DNA from: Kitasatospora sp. NBC_00458
Lineage (GTDB): Bacteria; Actinomycetota; Actinomycetes; Streptomycetales; Streptomycetaceae
DNA length: 64,000 nt
Direction of reading: 5' to 3'
Assembly: GCF_036013975.1 (NCBI RefSeq)
Contig: NZ_CP107904.1
Location: forward strand, 1,364,001 to 1,428,000
The notes beneath the pieces were generated by a model. It saw only the letters and a list, made by a program, of their open reading frames with translations, did no database searches and was not told the DNA's origin. The position numbers and the translations under genes were made by a program. This document shows positions 35,906-44,310 of this stretch, piece after piece. The stretch's first letter is position 1. Each line of letters begins with the position of its first letter.

Positions 35906-36847
35906 ATGCTCCGCCTGCGTAGGGTGACCCCCTTCATCCCGCCGCACAGCACCGCCGTCGCCGACCTGCGCGAGTCGCTGGCCGTCTCCGAGTCCGAGAT
36001 CCGGCTGCTCACCCGGTTCCTGGGACTGGAGCGGATCGTCACCGCCGGGGGGCTGTCGACCCTCGACATGCTGCTGGCCGCCGGTCAGGAGGCGCTGGCC
36101 GGCGAGGACCGCTCGCTGGTCCGCCACCTGGTCCACGCCCACACCGTCCAGCACGTCGCCCCGCCCGCGCTGCGCTGGATGGACGTGCTGCGCGAGAAGC
36201 TCGGCCTCGACGGGGCGGGCGCGTTCTCGATGTCCCACCAGGGCTGCGTGATCTCCCTGGCCGCGCTGCCGGTCGTGGAGGCCCTGCTCGCGGCCGAGCC
36301 TGCCGGGAGCACCGCGCTGCTCCTGATCGGCGAGAAGGCGCTCTCCCCGGTGATGCAGCACATCCCCGGGACGTCCGTCCTCGGGGACGCCACCGCCGCC
36401 GTGCTGGCCGGGCTGGACGGTCCCGGGGACGCGGTGCTGAGCGTGGCGCACCGCACCCTCGGCGAGTTCCACCAGGCCGCGAACATGGACGAGGAGCTCC
36501 AGCGCCGCTACCGGGTGGCCTACGCGCCCACGCTGGCCGAGGTCATGGTGGAGGCGGTGCGGGCCGCCGGCCTCGGCCTCGACGACATCGACCTCGTCCT
36601 GCCGCACAACGTGAACCGGTACTCGTGGAGCACCACGGCGCGGATCCTGGACCTCCCGCTGGAGCGGATCTACCTGGAGAACGTCCCGAAGACCGGCCAC
36701 TGCTTCTGCGCGGACCCCTTCATGAACCTCTCGACGGCGCGCGCCGAGAACGCGGTGCGCCCGGGCGAGACCGTGCTCATGGTCTCCGCCGGCCAGGGCG
36801 GGACCTTCGCCGCCGCGGTCGTCGGGACCGCAGCCAGAGAGGAGTGA
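35906..36847 (+). CDS. KASIII-like (FabH-type) enzyme
   Basis: 313 residues. Thiolase-fold enzyme with a candidate nucleophile Cys in MSHQGCVISL and a His in LPHNVNRYSW. The Asn of the FabH triad (normally GNTSAAS) is replaced by His in TGHCFCADPF. KASIII-like enzymes with altered triads often transfer acyl groups to amines or alcohols instead of forming C-C bonds. The ribosome binding site is GGAGGG. It is followed 1 base later by the ATP-grasp gene. A second, Cys-less relative lies at 39972, so the two may pair. Confidence 0.8.
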   Translation: MLRLRRVTPFIPPHSTAVADLRESLAVSESEIRLLTRFLGLERIVTAGGLSTLDMLLAAGQEALAGEDRSLVRHLVHAHTVQHVAPPALRWMDVLREKLGLDGAGAFSMSHQGCVISLAALPVVEALLAAEPAGSTALLLIGEKALSPVMQHIPGTSVLGDATAAVLAGLDGPGDAVLSVAHRTLGEFHQAANMDEELQRRYRVAYAPTLAEVMVEAVRAAGLGLDDIDLVLPHNVNRYSWSTTARILDLPLERIYLENVPKTGHCFCADPFMNLSTARAENAVRPGETVLMVSAGQGGTFAAAVVGTAAREE

Positions 36848-36848
36848 C

Positions 36849-38240
36849 ATGACTGCCGCACACGACCCGGCACCGGCCGGCGGCTTCACCGCCCGGCTGA
36901 AGGACGCGCTGGTCGGGGATCCGACCGCCCGTTTCGTGTACCTGAACAACTTCGAGGTCGAACGCGTCTGGGGCCGCGGTGAGCCGAGGCTGCCCGGCAC
37001 CGGCCTGTCGTTCTCCTCGGCGACGGTCAACCGGATCGAGGAGGTCGGCGTCCTGCTCGCCGACGAGCACGACGTGGTGGTGCTGAAGGAGGCCGTCGAC
37101 CCCGGCTTCGCCTCCTACCTGGGCGCCCTGGGCGCCGCCGACGGCACCCACCTGACGGTGGACCTGAACCGGCCGGAGCGGTCGGTCACCGAGGACGCGC
37201 TGGACTCGCCGCGGCTGCTGGAGGCCCTGCGGGGACTCGCCGACGGCCGCACCTACCTGATGCCGCTGGGCATCTCCGAGGAGGAGGAGCGGCTGGCGCG
37301 CGCCGCGGGCCTGCCGCTGGCCGGGCCGGGCGCCGACCTCTGCAAGCACGTCAACGGCAAGATCTTCAGCCGCGAGCTGGTCGACGCCTCCGGGCTGACC
37401 GCCGTCCCCGGCTCCGTCTGCCGGACGGTGTCCGAGCTGGAGGAGGCGCTCGACACCCACCTCGTCGAGGCCGGCTCGCGGGTGGTGGTCAAGGAGTCGC
37501 TCGGCGTCTCCGGGCGCGGCATGGTCGTGCTCGACGAGCCGAGGCGGGCCGAGCAGCTGCTCCGGATGCTCGCCCGCCGGGCGGGGACGGACCGGCGGGT
37601 CTCGGTGGTCGTCGAGCGCTGGATCGAGAAGGAGGCCGACCTCAACTACCAGTTCGTCGTCGGCCGGGACGGCGGGGTCCGGTTCGAGACGGTGAAGACC
37701 GCACTGACCGAGAACGGCGTCCACCGCGGGCACCTGTTCCCGCCCGCGCTGCGGCCCGACCAGGTCGAGGAGCTGCGGACGGCCGCCGAGGTGATCGGCA
37801 AGGAGCTGGCGGCGGCCGGGTACTTCGGGCTGGCCGGTGTGGACGCGCTACTCGCCGCGGACGGCACGCTCTACCCCTGCCTGGAGATCAACGCCCGGTT
37901 CAACATGGCGACCTACCAGAACCGGATCGCCGAACGCCTCATCCGGGACGGACAGTTCGCGCTCGCCACCACCTTCGACCTGCAGCCGTCCCGGGTGCAC
38001 GGATTCGACGAGGTGCGCGCCGCGCTCGGCGGGCTGCTACTCGACGGCACCGGCCACGACGGCGGCGGCCCGCGCGGCGTACTGATCAACAACTTCGCGA
38101 CCCTGAACGCCACGGTCCTGGCCGGCGGCGGATCCTACGGCCGCCTCTACGCGGTCTGCGTCGGCGACGACGAGCAGGACGTGCGGCGGACGCGGGAGCG
38201 GGCGGAGACCCTGCTGAACGAAATGGTGGCCAAGCCGTGA
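36849..38240 (+). CDS. ATP-grasp ligase (preATP-grasp/PGM1 type)
   Basis: 463 residues. A pre-ATP-grasp domain occupies about 1-150. The ATP-grasp part has lysines in CKHVNGKIFSR and RVVVKESLGVSGRGMVV, the ERWIEKEADLNYQF stretch, and the metal-binding LEINARFN. The family includes PGM1 (pheganomycin peptide ligase) and related amide- or thioester-forming ligases. Between a KASIII-like enzyme and a PLP decarboxylase plus ACP, it could charge an amino acid onto the ACP, as BtrJ does in butirosin synthesis, or link two amino acids. Its stop overlaps the next start (GTGA). Confidence 0.85.
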   Translation: MTAAHDPAPAGGFTARLKDALVGDPTARFVYLNNFEVERVWGRGEPRLPGTGLSFSSATVNRIEEVGVLLADEHDVVVLKEAVDPGFASYLGALGAADGTHLTVDLNRPERSVTEDALDSPRLLEALRGLADGRTYLMPLGISEEEERLARAAGLPLAGPGADLCKHVNGKIFSRELVDASGLTAVPGSVCRTVSELEEALDTHLVEAGSRVVVKESLGVSGRGMVVLDEPRRAEQLLRMLARRAGTDRRVSVVVERWIEKEADLNYQFVVGRDGGVRFETVKTALTENGVHRGHLFPPALRPDQVEELRTAAEVIGKELAAAGYFGLAGVDALLAADGTLYPCLEINARFNMATYQNRIAERLIRDGQFALATTFDLQPSRVHGFDEVRAALGGLLLDGTGHDGGGPRGVLINNFATLNATVLAGGGSYGRLYAVCVGDDEQDVRRTRERAETLLNEMVAKP

Positions 38241-39586
38241 GCGAGGAGCGTGCCGTGAGCGAGGAACGAACCGTGGGAGCGGAGCACACCGCGGGCGGGG
38301 ACGCCGTCGGCGGGGGGATCGACTGGAGCGGCATCGCCGCCGAGCACGGCACCCCGACGTACGTCTACGACGGGGACTGGCTGGTCGCCAACCTCACCGC
38401 CCTGCGCGCGGCGCTGCACCCCTCGCTGGAGGTCTTCTTCTCGCTCAAGTCCAACCCCAACCGGGGCGTCTACGACGTCCTGCACTCGGCCGGCGCCCGC
38501 GCCGAGGTCTCCTCCCTCGCCGAACTGCGGCTGGTGCTGGAGTCCGGGACCGACCCGTTCGACGTGGTCTTCCTCGGCCCCGGCAAGAGCGAGCAGGAGA
38601 TCGACGCCTGCGTCGCGGCCGGGATCTACGCGATCGTCTGCGAGTCCTTCGCCGAACTCGACCTGATCGACCGGGCGGCGCAGGTGCACGGCGTGCGCCA
38701 GCGGGTGCTGCTCCGCGTCAACCCGGCCTACGCCATCGCCGGTTCGCGGCTCACCATGGGCGGAAAGCCGCGCCAGTTCGGCATCGACGAGGCCGCGATC
38801 CTCGCCGCCGGCCCGGCGCTCGCCGAGTACCGGCACGCCGACGTGGCCGGCGTCCAAGTCTACCTGGGCACGCGCATCCTCGACGCCGAGGTCGTGGTCA
38901 AGAACACCACCTACATCCTGGACCTCGCCGAGCGGATCGCGCAGGCCACCGGGATCCGGCTGGACGCGGTGGACATCGGCGGCGGCCTGGGCGCGGCCTA
39001 CTTCGAGGGCGAGCACGAACTCGACGCGGCGGCGCTGGCGAAGGACCTCAACCCGCTGCTGGACCGGTTCGCCTCGGCCCACCCGGACACCCGGCTGATC
39101 ATGGAGTCCGGCCGGTACCTCACGGCGCTCGGCGGCACCTACCTGATGCGGGTGCGCTACACCAAGCAGTCCATGGGCGAGAACTTCGCGGTCGCGGACG
39201 GCGGCACCCACCACCACATGGCCGCCGTCGGCATCGGGTCGTTCGTCAAGCGGAACTTCCCGATCGGACTGCTCTCCCGCACGGCCGACCCGGCCGAGGA
39301 GACCGGGCCGTGGAACATCGCCGGCCCGCTGTGCACGCCGAACGACACCATCGCCAAGGCCGTGACCCTGCCCGGACTGCGGCCGGGCGACCTCGTCGGG
39401 GTGCTGAAGTCGGGCGCGTACGGGCCCTCGGCCTCGCCGGTGTACTTCCTCAGCCACGGCTACCCGGCCGAGGTCGTGGTGCTGCGCGGCCGCTCGTACC
39501 TGGTGCGCCGGCGGGACACCGTCGAGGACATCCTCACCAAGCAGGCGACCCACCCCGAACTGGGCCGGGCCGGCCGGATCGACTGA
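38237..39586 (+). CDS. Fold-type III PLP amino acid decarboxylase (LysA/BtrK-like)
   Basis: 449 residues from the GTG at 38237. Alanine-racemase-fold decarboxylase: the PLP Lys is in VFFSLKSNPN, the phosphate site is DIGGGLG, the ESGRYLTALGG motif follows, and the dimer motif is GPLCTPND with Tyr in GAYGPSASP. LysA relatives decarboxylate free diaminopimelate, whereas BtrK of butirosin decarboxylates glutamyl-ACP. The ATP-grasp gene immediately before and the ACP gene after favour a carrier-bound substrate. Confidence 0.85.
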   Translation: MSEERAVSEERTVGAEHTAGGDAVGGGIDWSGIAAEHGTPTYVYDGDWLVANLTALRAALHPSLEVFFSLKSNPNRGVYDVLHSAGARAEVSSLAELRLVLESGTDPFDVVFLGPGKSEQEIDACVAAGIYAIVCESFAELDLIDRAAQVHGVRQRVLLRVNPAYAIAGSRLTMGGKPRQFGIDEAAILAAGPALAEYRHADVAGVQVYLGTRILDAEVVVKNTTYILDLAERIAQATGIRLDAVDIGGGLGAAYFEGEHELDAAALAKDLNPLLDRFASAHPDTRLIMESGRYLTALGGTYLMRVRYTKQSMGENFAVADGGTHHHMAAVGIGSFVKRNFPIGLLSRTADPAEETGPWNIAGPLCTPNDTIAKAVTLPGLRPGDLVGVLKSGAYGPSASPVYFLSHGYPAEVVVLRGRSYLVRRRDTVEDILTKQATHPELGRAGRID

Positions 39587-39692
39587 CCCCGCGCACCGTG
39601 CCGCGCCGCAGTACGGCGCGGCACGAACCACCCGGCACGAACCGCACGACACCGAAGCACATCACGCACATCACGAAGGAGCTGAGACGATC

Positions 39693-39968
39693 TTGACCAC
39701 CGACGGCATCACCACGACCGGTGCACTCCGGGAGGCCCTCGCCACGGTCCTGAAGAAGGACCTGCCCGAACTCACCCCGGAGACCCGGCTCTTCAGCGAC
39801 CTCGCACTCGACTCCACCAGCGTGATCGAGCTGCTGATGGCCCTGGAGGACACCCTGGGCCTGCAGATCGACCCGGACGAGCTGACCCCGGAGGTCTTCG
39901 AGACGGTCGGCGCGCTGACCGAGTACATCGACGCGAACCTGTCCGCCGGGCACGAGCCGGCGCACTGA
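39693..39968 (+). CDS. Acyl carrier protein
   Basis: 91 residues from a TTG at 39693, with AAGGAG upstream. Single carrier domain with the phosphopantetheine Ser in ALDSTSVIELLM near residue 46. The flanking genes (ATP-grasp, decarboxylase, KS-like, acyl-CoA dehydrogenases, AcpS) make it the probable platform for a tethered amino-acyl intermediate. Confidence 0.93.
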   Translation: MTTDGITTTGALREALATVLKKDLPELTPETRLFSDLALDSTSVIELLMALEDTLGLQIDPDELTPEVFETVGALTEYIDANLSAGHEPAH

Positions 39969-39971
39969 CCG

Positions 39972-40862
39972 ATGCCGGAGACGACGTGGGGCGGGCCGCG
40001 CACGGCCGCCCGCCCGGACGGCCCCGGGACGCTGCGGCTGAGCCGGCCGACCGCCCGGGCCTTCCCCGGGCGGCGGCCGGCCGGACTGGCCGGGACCGAG
40101 CTGAGGTTCATGACGGACTTCCTCGCCGCGTTCGGCGAGGAGCCCGACCACGAGCACTACGCCCGGGGCGGCGGCAACAGCTTCACCGACATGGCGCGGG
40201 AGCTGCTCGACGGCCTGGAGCACCCGCTGCCCCCGTTGGAGAAGCTCGTGCTCGCCTACCACCTGCCCGACCTGAGCGTCGTCGAGGTGGCCGGCTGCTA
40301 CCTGGCCGAGCGGTGCCCGGGCGGTCCCGAGGTGTTCTCGGTGGCCGGGCAGGGCGTGGGGGCCCCGTTCACGGCCCTGCGGATCCTGAACGGCCTGCGC
40401 CTGACCGGTGGCCTGGCGGCGGGCGGCGTGCTCGCCCTGGACCAGTCCACCCTCCCCTACGACGACCCCGACACACGGCCGGGCGGCGACTTCGCGGTGC
40501 TGATCCACACGGGCGGCACCGGGGACGACGCGAGCGGCGGCCCGGCCGGGGACCGGACCGGCGTCGTGGAGCTCGACTTCGTGAGCGAGCGGAGCGTCGA
40601 CCCGGACGCCGCCCTGCAGGGTCTCGCCCGGCGGCTGCCCGGGGCCAGGATCGTGGCCGGCCGGACGCTCGCCGACCGGCTCGACCCGGCGCTGCGTGCC
40701 GCGTACGACCTGGTCGAGGGACCGGCCGACCGGCGCTGCACCAGCGCCTGGGCGGCGCTCGCCGAGCACTGGACGCCGGAGCGGTACACCGTGGTCGCCG
40801 ACTACGACCCGCACTCGGGCCGGCTGTTCGAGGCCGGACTGCGTCCGGGGGCCGCCTCGTGA
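39972..40862 (+). CDS. KASIII-like protein without catalytic Cys
   Basis: 296 residues, starting 3 bases after the ACP stop. The first ~200 residues resemble the N-terminal half of a thiolase-fold KASIII, but the position of the nucleophile reads FSVAGQGVGAPF, with no Cys. A Gly/Asp-rich loop follows near 185-197. No matching HN motif was found. It may be a chain-length-factor-like partner of the KASIII at 35906 or a degenerate acyl-handling protein. Assignment by fold pattern only. Confidence 0.55.
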   Translation: MPETTWGGPRTAARPDGPGTLRLSRPTARAFPGRRPAGLAGTELRFMTDFLAAFGEEPDHEHYARGGGNSFTDMARELLDGLEHPLPPLEKLVLAYHLPDLSVVEVAGCYLAERCPGGPEVFSVAGQGVGAPFTALRILNGLRLTGGLAAGGVLALDQSTLPYDDPDTRPGGDFAVLIHTGGTGDDASGGPAGDRTGVVELDFVSERSVDPDAALQGLARRLPGARIVAGRTLADRLDPALRAAYDLVEGPADRRCTSAWAALAEHWTPERYTVVADYDPHSGRLFEAGLRPGAAS

Positions 40863-41494
40863 ACGGGACCCCGGACGACCTGTGGCACTACCGGGACCTC
40901 GGACGGGAGGGCGGTCTGGCCGCCGGCCTGGCCGCGGTGCTCGACGGCCTCGACCCGGCGGCCACCGCCCCGGGCGGCGTCGCCGTCCTGCCGGCCGACG
41001 GCGCCGGGGGCACCGGGGGCACCGAGGTGCTCCCCCACCCGTTCGCCGCCCTCGACGGACTCGCCCTGGTCCGCTTCGCGGCGGGCACCACCGGGCCGGG
41101 GCTGACCGGCCGGACCGCCGCCGCGCTGACCGCCGTACGGATCGGCGTGCTGTCCGGTCTGCTCGACGCGGCCGTGCAGCGGCTGTCGGCCCGGAGTTTC
41201 GGCGGCGTCCCGCTGATCGACCACCAGCTGGTCGGCGGGTCGCTGGCCGACGTGGTCACCGAGACCGAGCTCGCCTGGGCCGCGGCCGTCCGCGAGGCCG
41301 GGGCCGCCTCCCCGGCCCCGGCCGGGGCCGCCTGGGCCCGGCACGAGCGGCTGACCGAGGCCGGCTGGGCCGCCACCCGCCTGTTCGGCGCCGAGGGCTA
41401 CCTGACCGACCATCCGGCGCGCAGCCTCCACCTGTCCGCCCTCACGGCGGACCTCTGGCTGGCCCGGCCGAACACCGCGGAAGGAGTCCGGTGA
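40859..41494 (+). CDS. Acyl-CoA dehydrogenase C-terminal domain protein
   Basis: 211 residues; the GTG at 40859 overlaps the previous stop. It contains only the C-terminal helical domain of an acyl-CoA dehydrogenase: RSFGGVPLIDHQLVGGSLADV (the usual RxxFGxPxxxxQ stretch) and TRLFGAEGYLTDHPARSLHL. The N-terminal and beta domains are missing, and no catalytic Glu is visible. It overlaps the full-length dehydrogenase gene, which suggests a heteromeric enzyme with one active and one structural subunit. Confidence 0.75.
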   Translation: MNGTPDDLWHYRDLGREGGLAAGLAAVLDGLDPAATAPGGVAVLPADGAGGTGGTEVLPHPFAALDGLALVRFAAGTTGPGLTGRTAAALTAVRIGVLSGLLDAAVQRLSARSFGGVPLIDHQLVGGSLADVVTETELAWAAAVREAGAASPAPAGAAWARHERLTEAGWAATRLFGAEGYLTDHPARSLHLSALTADLWLARPNTAEGVR

Positions 41495-42648
41495 CCGTGG
41501 TCGCACTCGACGAACGACTCAGGGCGCTGCGCGGCGCCGCCGCCGAGACGGCGGTCGAGCTGCGTGCGCACGCGCTGGCCCTCGACGCGGCCCCGCACGA
41601 GACCGGGCCCCACCTCAAGACCGACGCCTTCGACCTGATCCGCCGGTGCACCACCCCGGAGCGGTTCGGCGGCGACCCGCTGCGCGTGGGCCGTTTCCGC
41701 TTCTCCCCCGGCTCGTCCCTGGACACGCTCGTCTGGATGGTCGAACTCGCCCACGGCGACGCGGGGATGGTGCTGGCCGCCCCCGGTCCCAGCCTCACCG
41801 GGATCCTGGTCGACCAGCTCGGCGACGACGGGCAGCAGGAGTGGTTCCACCGCTCCGTGGCCGACGGCGCCACCTGGGCGTTCTTCGCGGTGACCGAACC
41901 GGGCCGGGGCAGCGACGCCGCGGGCCTGGAGACCGCGCTGGAGCGCGAGAGCCCCGGCCTGTACCGGCTGCACGGGACGAAGAAGTACATCGGCAACGGT
42001 GCCCGCGGCGCGGTCGGCGTGGTCTTCGCCCGGACCGGCAGCGGCCCGCTGTCCATCCGCGCCGCCCTGGTCGAGGCCGCCGACCCCGGCTTCGACGGGC
42101 GGGAGCTGCCGATGGTCGGCCTGCGCGGCGCGGCGCTCGGCGAGATCCGGCTCACCGGCGTCGCCGTGCCGGAGGAGCGCCTGCTGGCCCGGCACCTGCC
42201 GCCGACCCGGCGCGGCCTGTGGGGGGCGGTCCGCGTGTTCAACACGGTCCGGCCGCAGGTGGCCGCGCTCGCCGTCGGCACCGGGCTGGCCTGCCTGGAC
42301 CTGGTGCGCGCCGAACGCCCGGGCGCACCGGGCCTCGACGCGGTCGAGGCCCGGCTGGAGGCCTGCCGCGACCTCGTCTACCGGGCCGGGGCCGCCCTGG
42401 ACCGGGACCGGGACGACGGCCTGCTGCCCAGCACCGCCAAGATCGCCGCGGTGGCGGCGGCCCGCGAGGCCGCCCGCTGGGCGGTCCGCTCGCTCGGCCC
42501 GGCCGCCCTGGTCGACCACCCGCTGCTGGAGAAGTGGACCCGCGACGTGGGCGCCTTCGAGTTCATGGAGGGCACCACCGACATCCAGCGCCTGCACGTG
42601 GCGCGTTCGGTGGTCCGCGGCGGCGGCCGGACGGGCGGTCGGTCGTGA
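41491..42648 (+). CDS. Acyl-CoA dehydrogenase-like flavoprotein
   Basis: 385 residues from the GTG at 41491. All three domains are present, with the FAD/substrate region AFFAVTEPGRGSDAAGLET and the catalytic Glu region EFMEGTTDIQRLHVAR. Inside an ACP-based operon it probably oxidises the alpha-beta bond of an acyl-ACP, as such enzymes do for ACP-bound amino acids in other natural-product pathways. Its start and stop both overlap neighbouring genes, so it is translationally coupled to the half-length dehydrogenase and AcpS. Confidence 0.88.
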   Translation: MTVVALDERLRALRGAAAETAVELRAHALALDAAPHETGPHLKTDAFDLIRRCTTPERFGGDPLRVGRFRFSPGSSLDTLVWMVELAHGDAGMVLAAPGPSLTGILVDQLGDDGQQEWFHRSVADGATWAFFAVTEPGRGSDAAGLETALERESPGLYRLHGTKKYIGNGARGAVGVVFARTGSGPLSIRAALVEAADPGFDGRELPMVGLRGAALGEIRLTGVAVPEERLLARHLPPTRRGLWGAVRVFNTVRPQVAALAVGTGLACLDLVRAERPGAPGLDAVEARLEACRDLVYRAGAALDRDRDDGLLPSTAKIAAVAAAREAARWAVRSLGPAALVDHPLLEKWTRDVGAFEFMEGTTDIQRLHVARSVVRGGGRTGGRS

Positions 42649-43043
42649 GAGTCGGCATCGACCTGCTGGAGATCGCCCGGTTCGCCCGGATCGCCGCCCA
42701 CCCCGGCGGCCGGCGGATGGTGTTCTCCGCGACGGAACTCGCCCGCGCGGACGAGCTCGCCGCCCCGCGCCGCGAGGAGTACCTGGCCGGCCGGTTCTGC
42801 GCCAAGGAGGCCACCGCGAAGGCGCTCGGCCGCGGGCTCGGCCAGGGGCTCGGCTGGCGTGAGATCGAGGTGCTCTCCGACGCCCACGGCGCGCCGGAGG
42901 TCCGGCTCAGCGGAGGCGCCAGGAACGTCGCCGCGCAGGCCGGGATCGACCGGATCGACCTGTCGCTCAGCCACCAGGGCGGCCTGGTGGTCTGCGTGGC
43001 GATCGCCCTTGCTGCGGGCGGGACCGGCACCGCAGCGCACTGA
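42645..43043 (+). CDS. acpS: Holo-ACP synthase (AcpS-type phosphopantetheinyl transferase)
   Basis: 132 residues from the GTG at 42645. The magnesium-binding VGIDLLEIARF and FCAKEATAKALGRG motifs are both present, and LSLSHQGGLVVCVAIA is the usual C-terminal strand. It attaches phosphopantetheine to type II carriers, presumably the ACP at 39693. Whether it is the cell's only AcpS or a cluster-specific copy cannot be told from this window. Confidence 0.93.
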   Translation: MRVGIDLLEIARFARIAAHPGGRRMVFSATELARADELAAPRREEYLAGRFCAKEATAKALGRGLGQGLGWREIEVLSDAHGAPEVRLSGGARNVAAQAGIDRIDLSLSHQGGLVVCVAIALAAGGTGTAAH

Positions 43044-43106
43044 CGCGCACGGCGGGCCGGCCGCCCGGGCGGCCGGCCCGCCGTCCTGACCCCGAGGAAT
43101 GGACCG

Positions 43107-44225
43107 ATGGACCTCAGCCTCTTCTTCTTCGCCGACACCGCCACCGACGGGGACCGGTACCAGCTGCTGCTGGAGAGCGCCCGCTTCGCCGACGCCCACG
43201 GCTTCACCGCGGTGTGGACCCCCGAGCGGCACTTCCACCGTCTGGGCGGGCAGTTCCCCAACCCCTCGCTGACGGGCGCCGCCCTGGCCGCGGTGACCGA
43301 GCGGGTGGCGATCCGGGCCGGCAGCGTGGTCGCACCGCTGCACCACCCGGTCCGGATCGCGGAGGAGTGGTCCGTCGTCGACAACCTCTCCAACGGCCGG
43401 GCCGGGGTCTCCTTCGCGTCCGGCTGGCACGTCCGGGACTTCGTGTTCCAGCCGGAGAACTTCCAGGACCGCAAGAACATCATGGTCGAGACGGCCCGGA
43501 CGGTGCAGCGGCTCTGGCGCGGCGAGGAGGTCGAGTTCGACGGGGCCGAGGGCGAGCGGCGCGCCGTCCGGCTGTTCCCCCGCCCGGTCCAGCCGGAGCT
43601 GCCGGTCTGGATCACGGCCGCCGGCTCCCCGCAGACCTTCCGGATCGCGGGGCGGCTGGGCGCGGGCGTGCTGACCCACCAGCTCGGCCAGGAGCACGAC
43701 GCGCTGGAGCGCAACATCGCCACCTACCGGGAGGCGCTCGCCGAGGAGCACCACGGCACCGAGCGCGGGCACGTCGTGCTGATGCTGCACACCCTGCTCG
43801 GCGAGGACCGCGAGCGGGTGCGCGAGCTGGTCCGCGAGCCGCTCACCGACTTCCTGCGCAGCTCGATGGACCTCCAGTCCTCCGGTCCCGCCGCGCCGGG
43901 GCCGGACGGCTTCTCGGTGGACCGGATGTCCTCGCAGGACCGGGACTTCCTGATCTCCCGCTCCTTCGACCGCCTCTTCTCCACGGCGGGACTGTTCGGG
44001 ACGGTCGACGACGGCGTGGAGGTGGTCCGCCGGCTCGCGGCGATGGGGGTGGACGAGATCGCGTGTCTCGTCGACTTCGGCGTGGACCGGCAGGAGGTCA
44101 TGAAGTCGCTGCACCACCTGGACGCGCTGCGCGCCCGGATCGCCGGTCCGGGCGGCGCGGACGGCGCTCCCGGCACGGACGGCGCGGGCGGCGCTCCCGG
44201 CACTGCGGGCCCCGCCGGGAGCTGA
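43107..44225 (+). CDS. Luciferase-like FMN monooxygenase (MupA/Atu3671 type)
   Basis: 372 residues. TIM-barrel luciferase-like enzyme: MDLSLFFFADTATDGDRYQL at the start, VWTPERHFHRLGGQFPNPSL, NLSNGRAGVSFASGWHVRDF, and WITAAGSPQTFRIAGRLGAG. Enzymes of this group sit in many NRPS/PKS clusters and hydroxylate carrier-bound acyl or aminoacyl chains; BtrO plays that role in butirosin. It is the last gene of the operon and is followed by a terminator. The C-terminal ~25 residues are Gly/Ala/Pro low complexity. Confidence 0.88.
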   Translation: MDLSLFFFADTATDGDRYQLLLESARFADAHGFTAVWTPERHFHRLGGQFPNPSLTGAALAAVTERVAIRAGSVVAPLHHPVRIAEEWSVVDNLSNGRAGVSFASGWHVRDFVFQPENFQDRKNIMVETARTVQRLWRGEEVEFDGAEGERRAVRLFPRPVQPELPVWITAAGSPQTFRIAGRLGAGVLTHQLGQEHDALERNIATYREALAEEHHGTERGHVVLMLHTLLGEDRERVRELVREPLTDFLRSSMDLQSSGPAAPGPDGFSVDRMSSQDRDFLISRSFDRLFSTAGLFGTVDDGVEVVRRLAAMGVDEIACLVDFGVDRQEVMKSLHHLDALRARIAGPGGADGAPGTDGAGGAPGTAGPAGS

Positions 44226-44258
44226 GCCCGTCCGGTCGGGCGGCGTCCGCGGGCCCGC

Positions 44259-44301
44259 CGGGCGGCGCCGTGGCGAAGGGTCCTCCGCACGGCGCCGCCC
44301 G
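44259..44301. terminator. 14-bp terminator at the end of the biosynthetic operon
   Basis: The arms 44259-44272 and 44288-44301 pair around a 15-nt loop, between the converging monooxygenase and deaminase genes. It marks the right edge of the biosynthetic cluster. Confidence 0.75.
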
Positions 44302-44310
44302 CGGGGTCCG

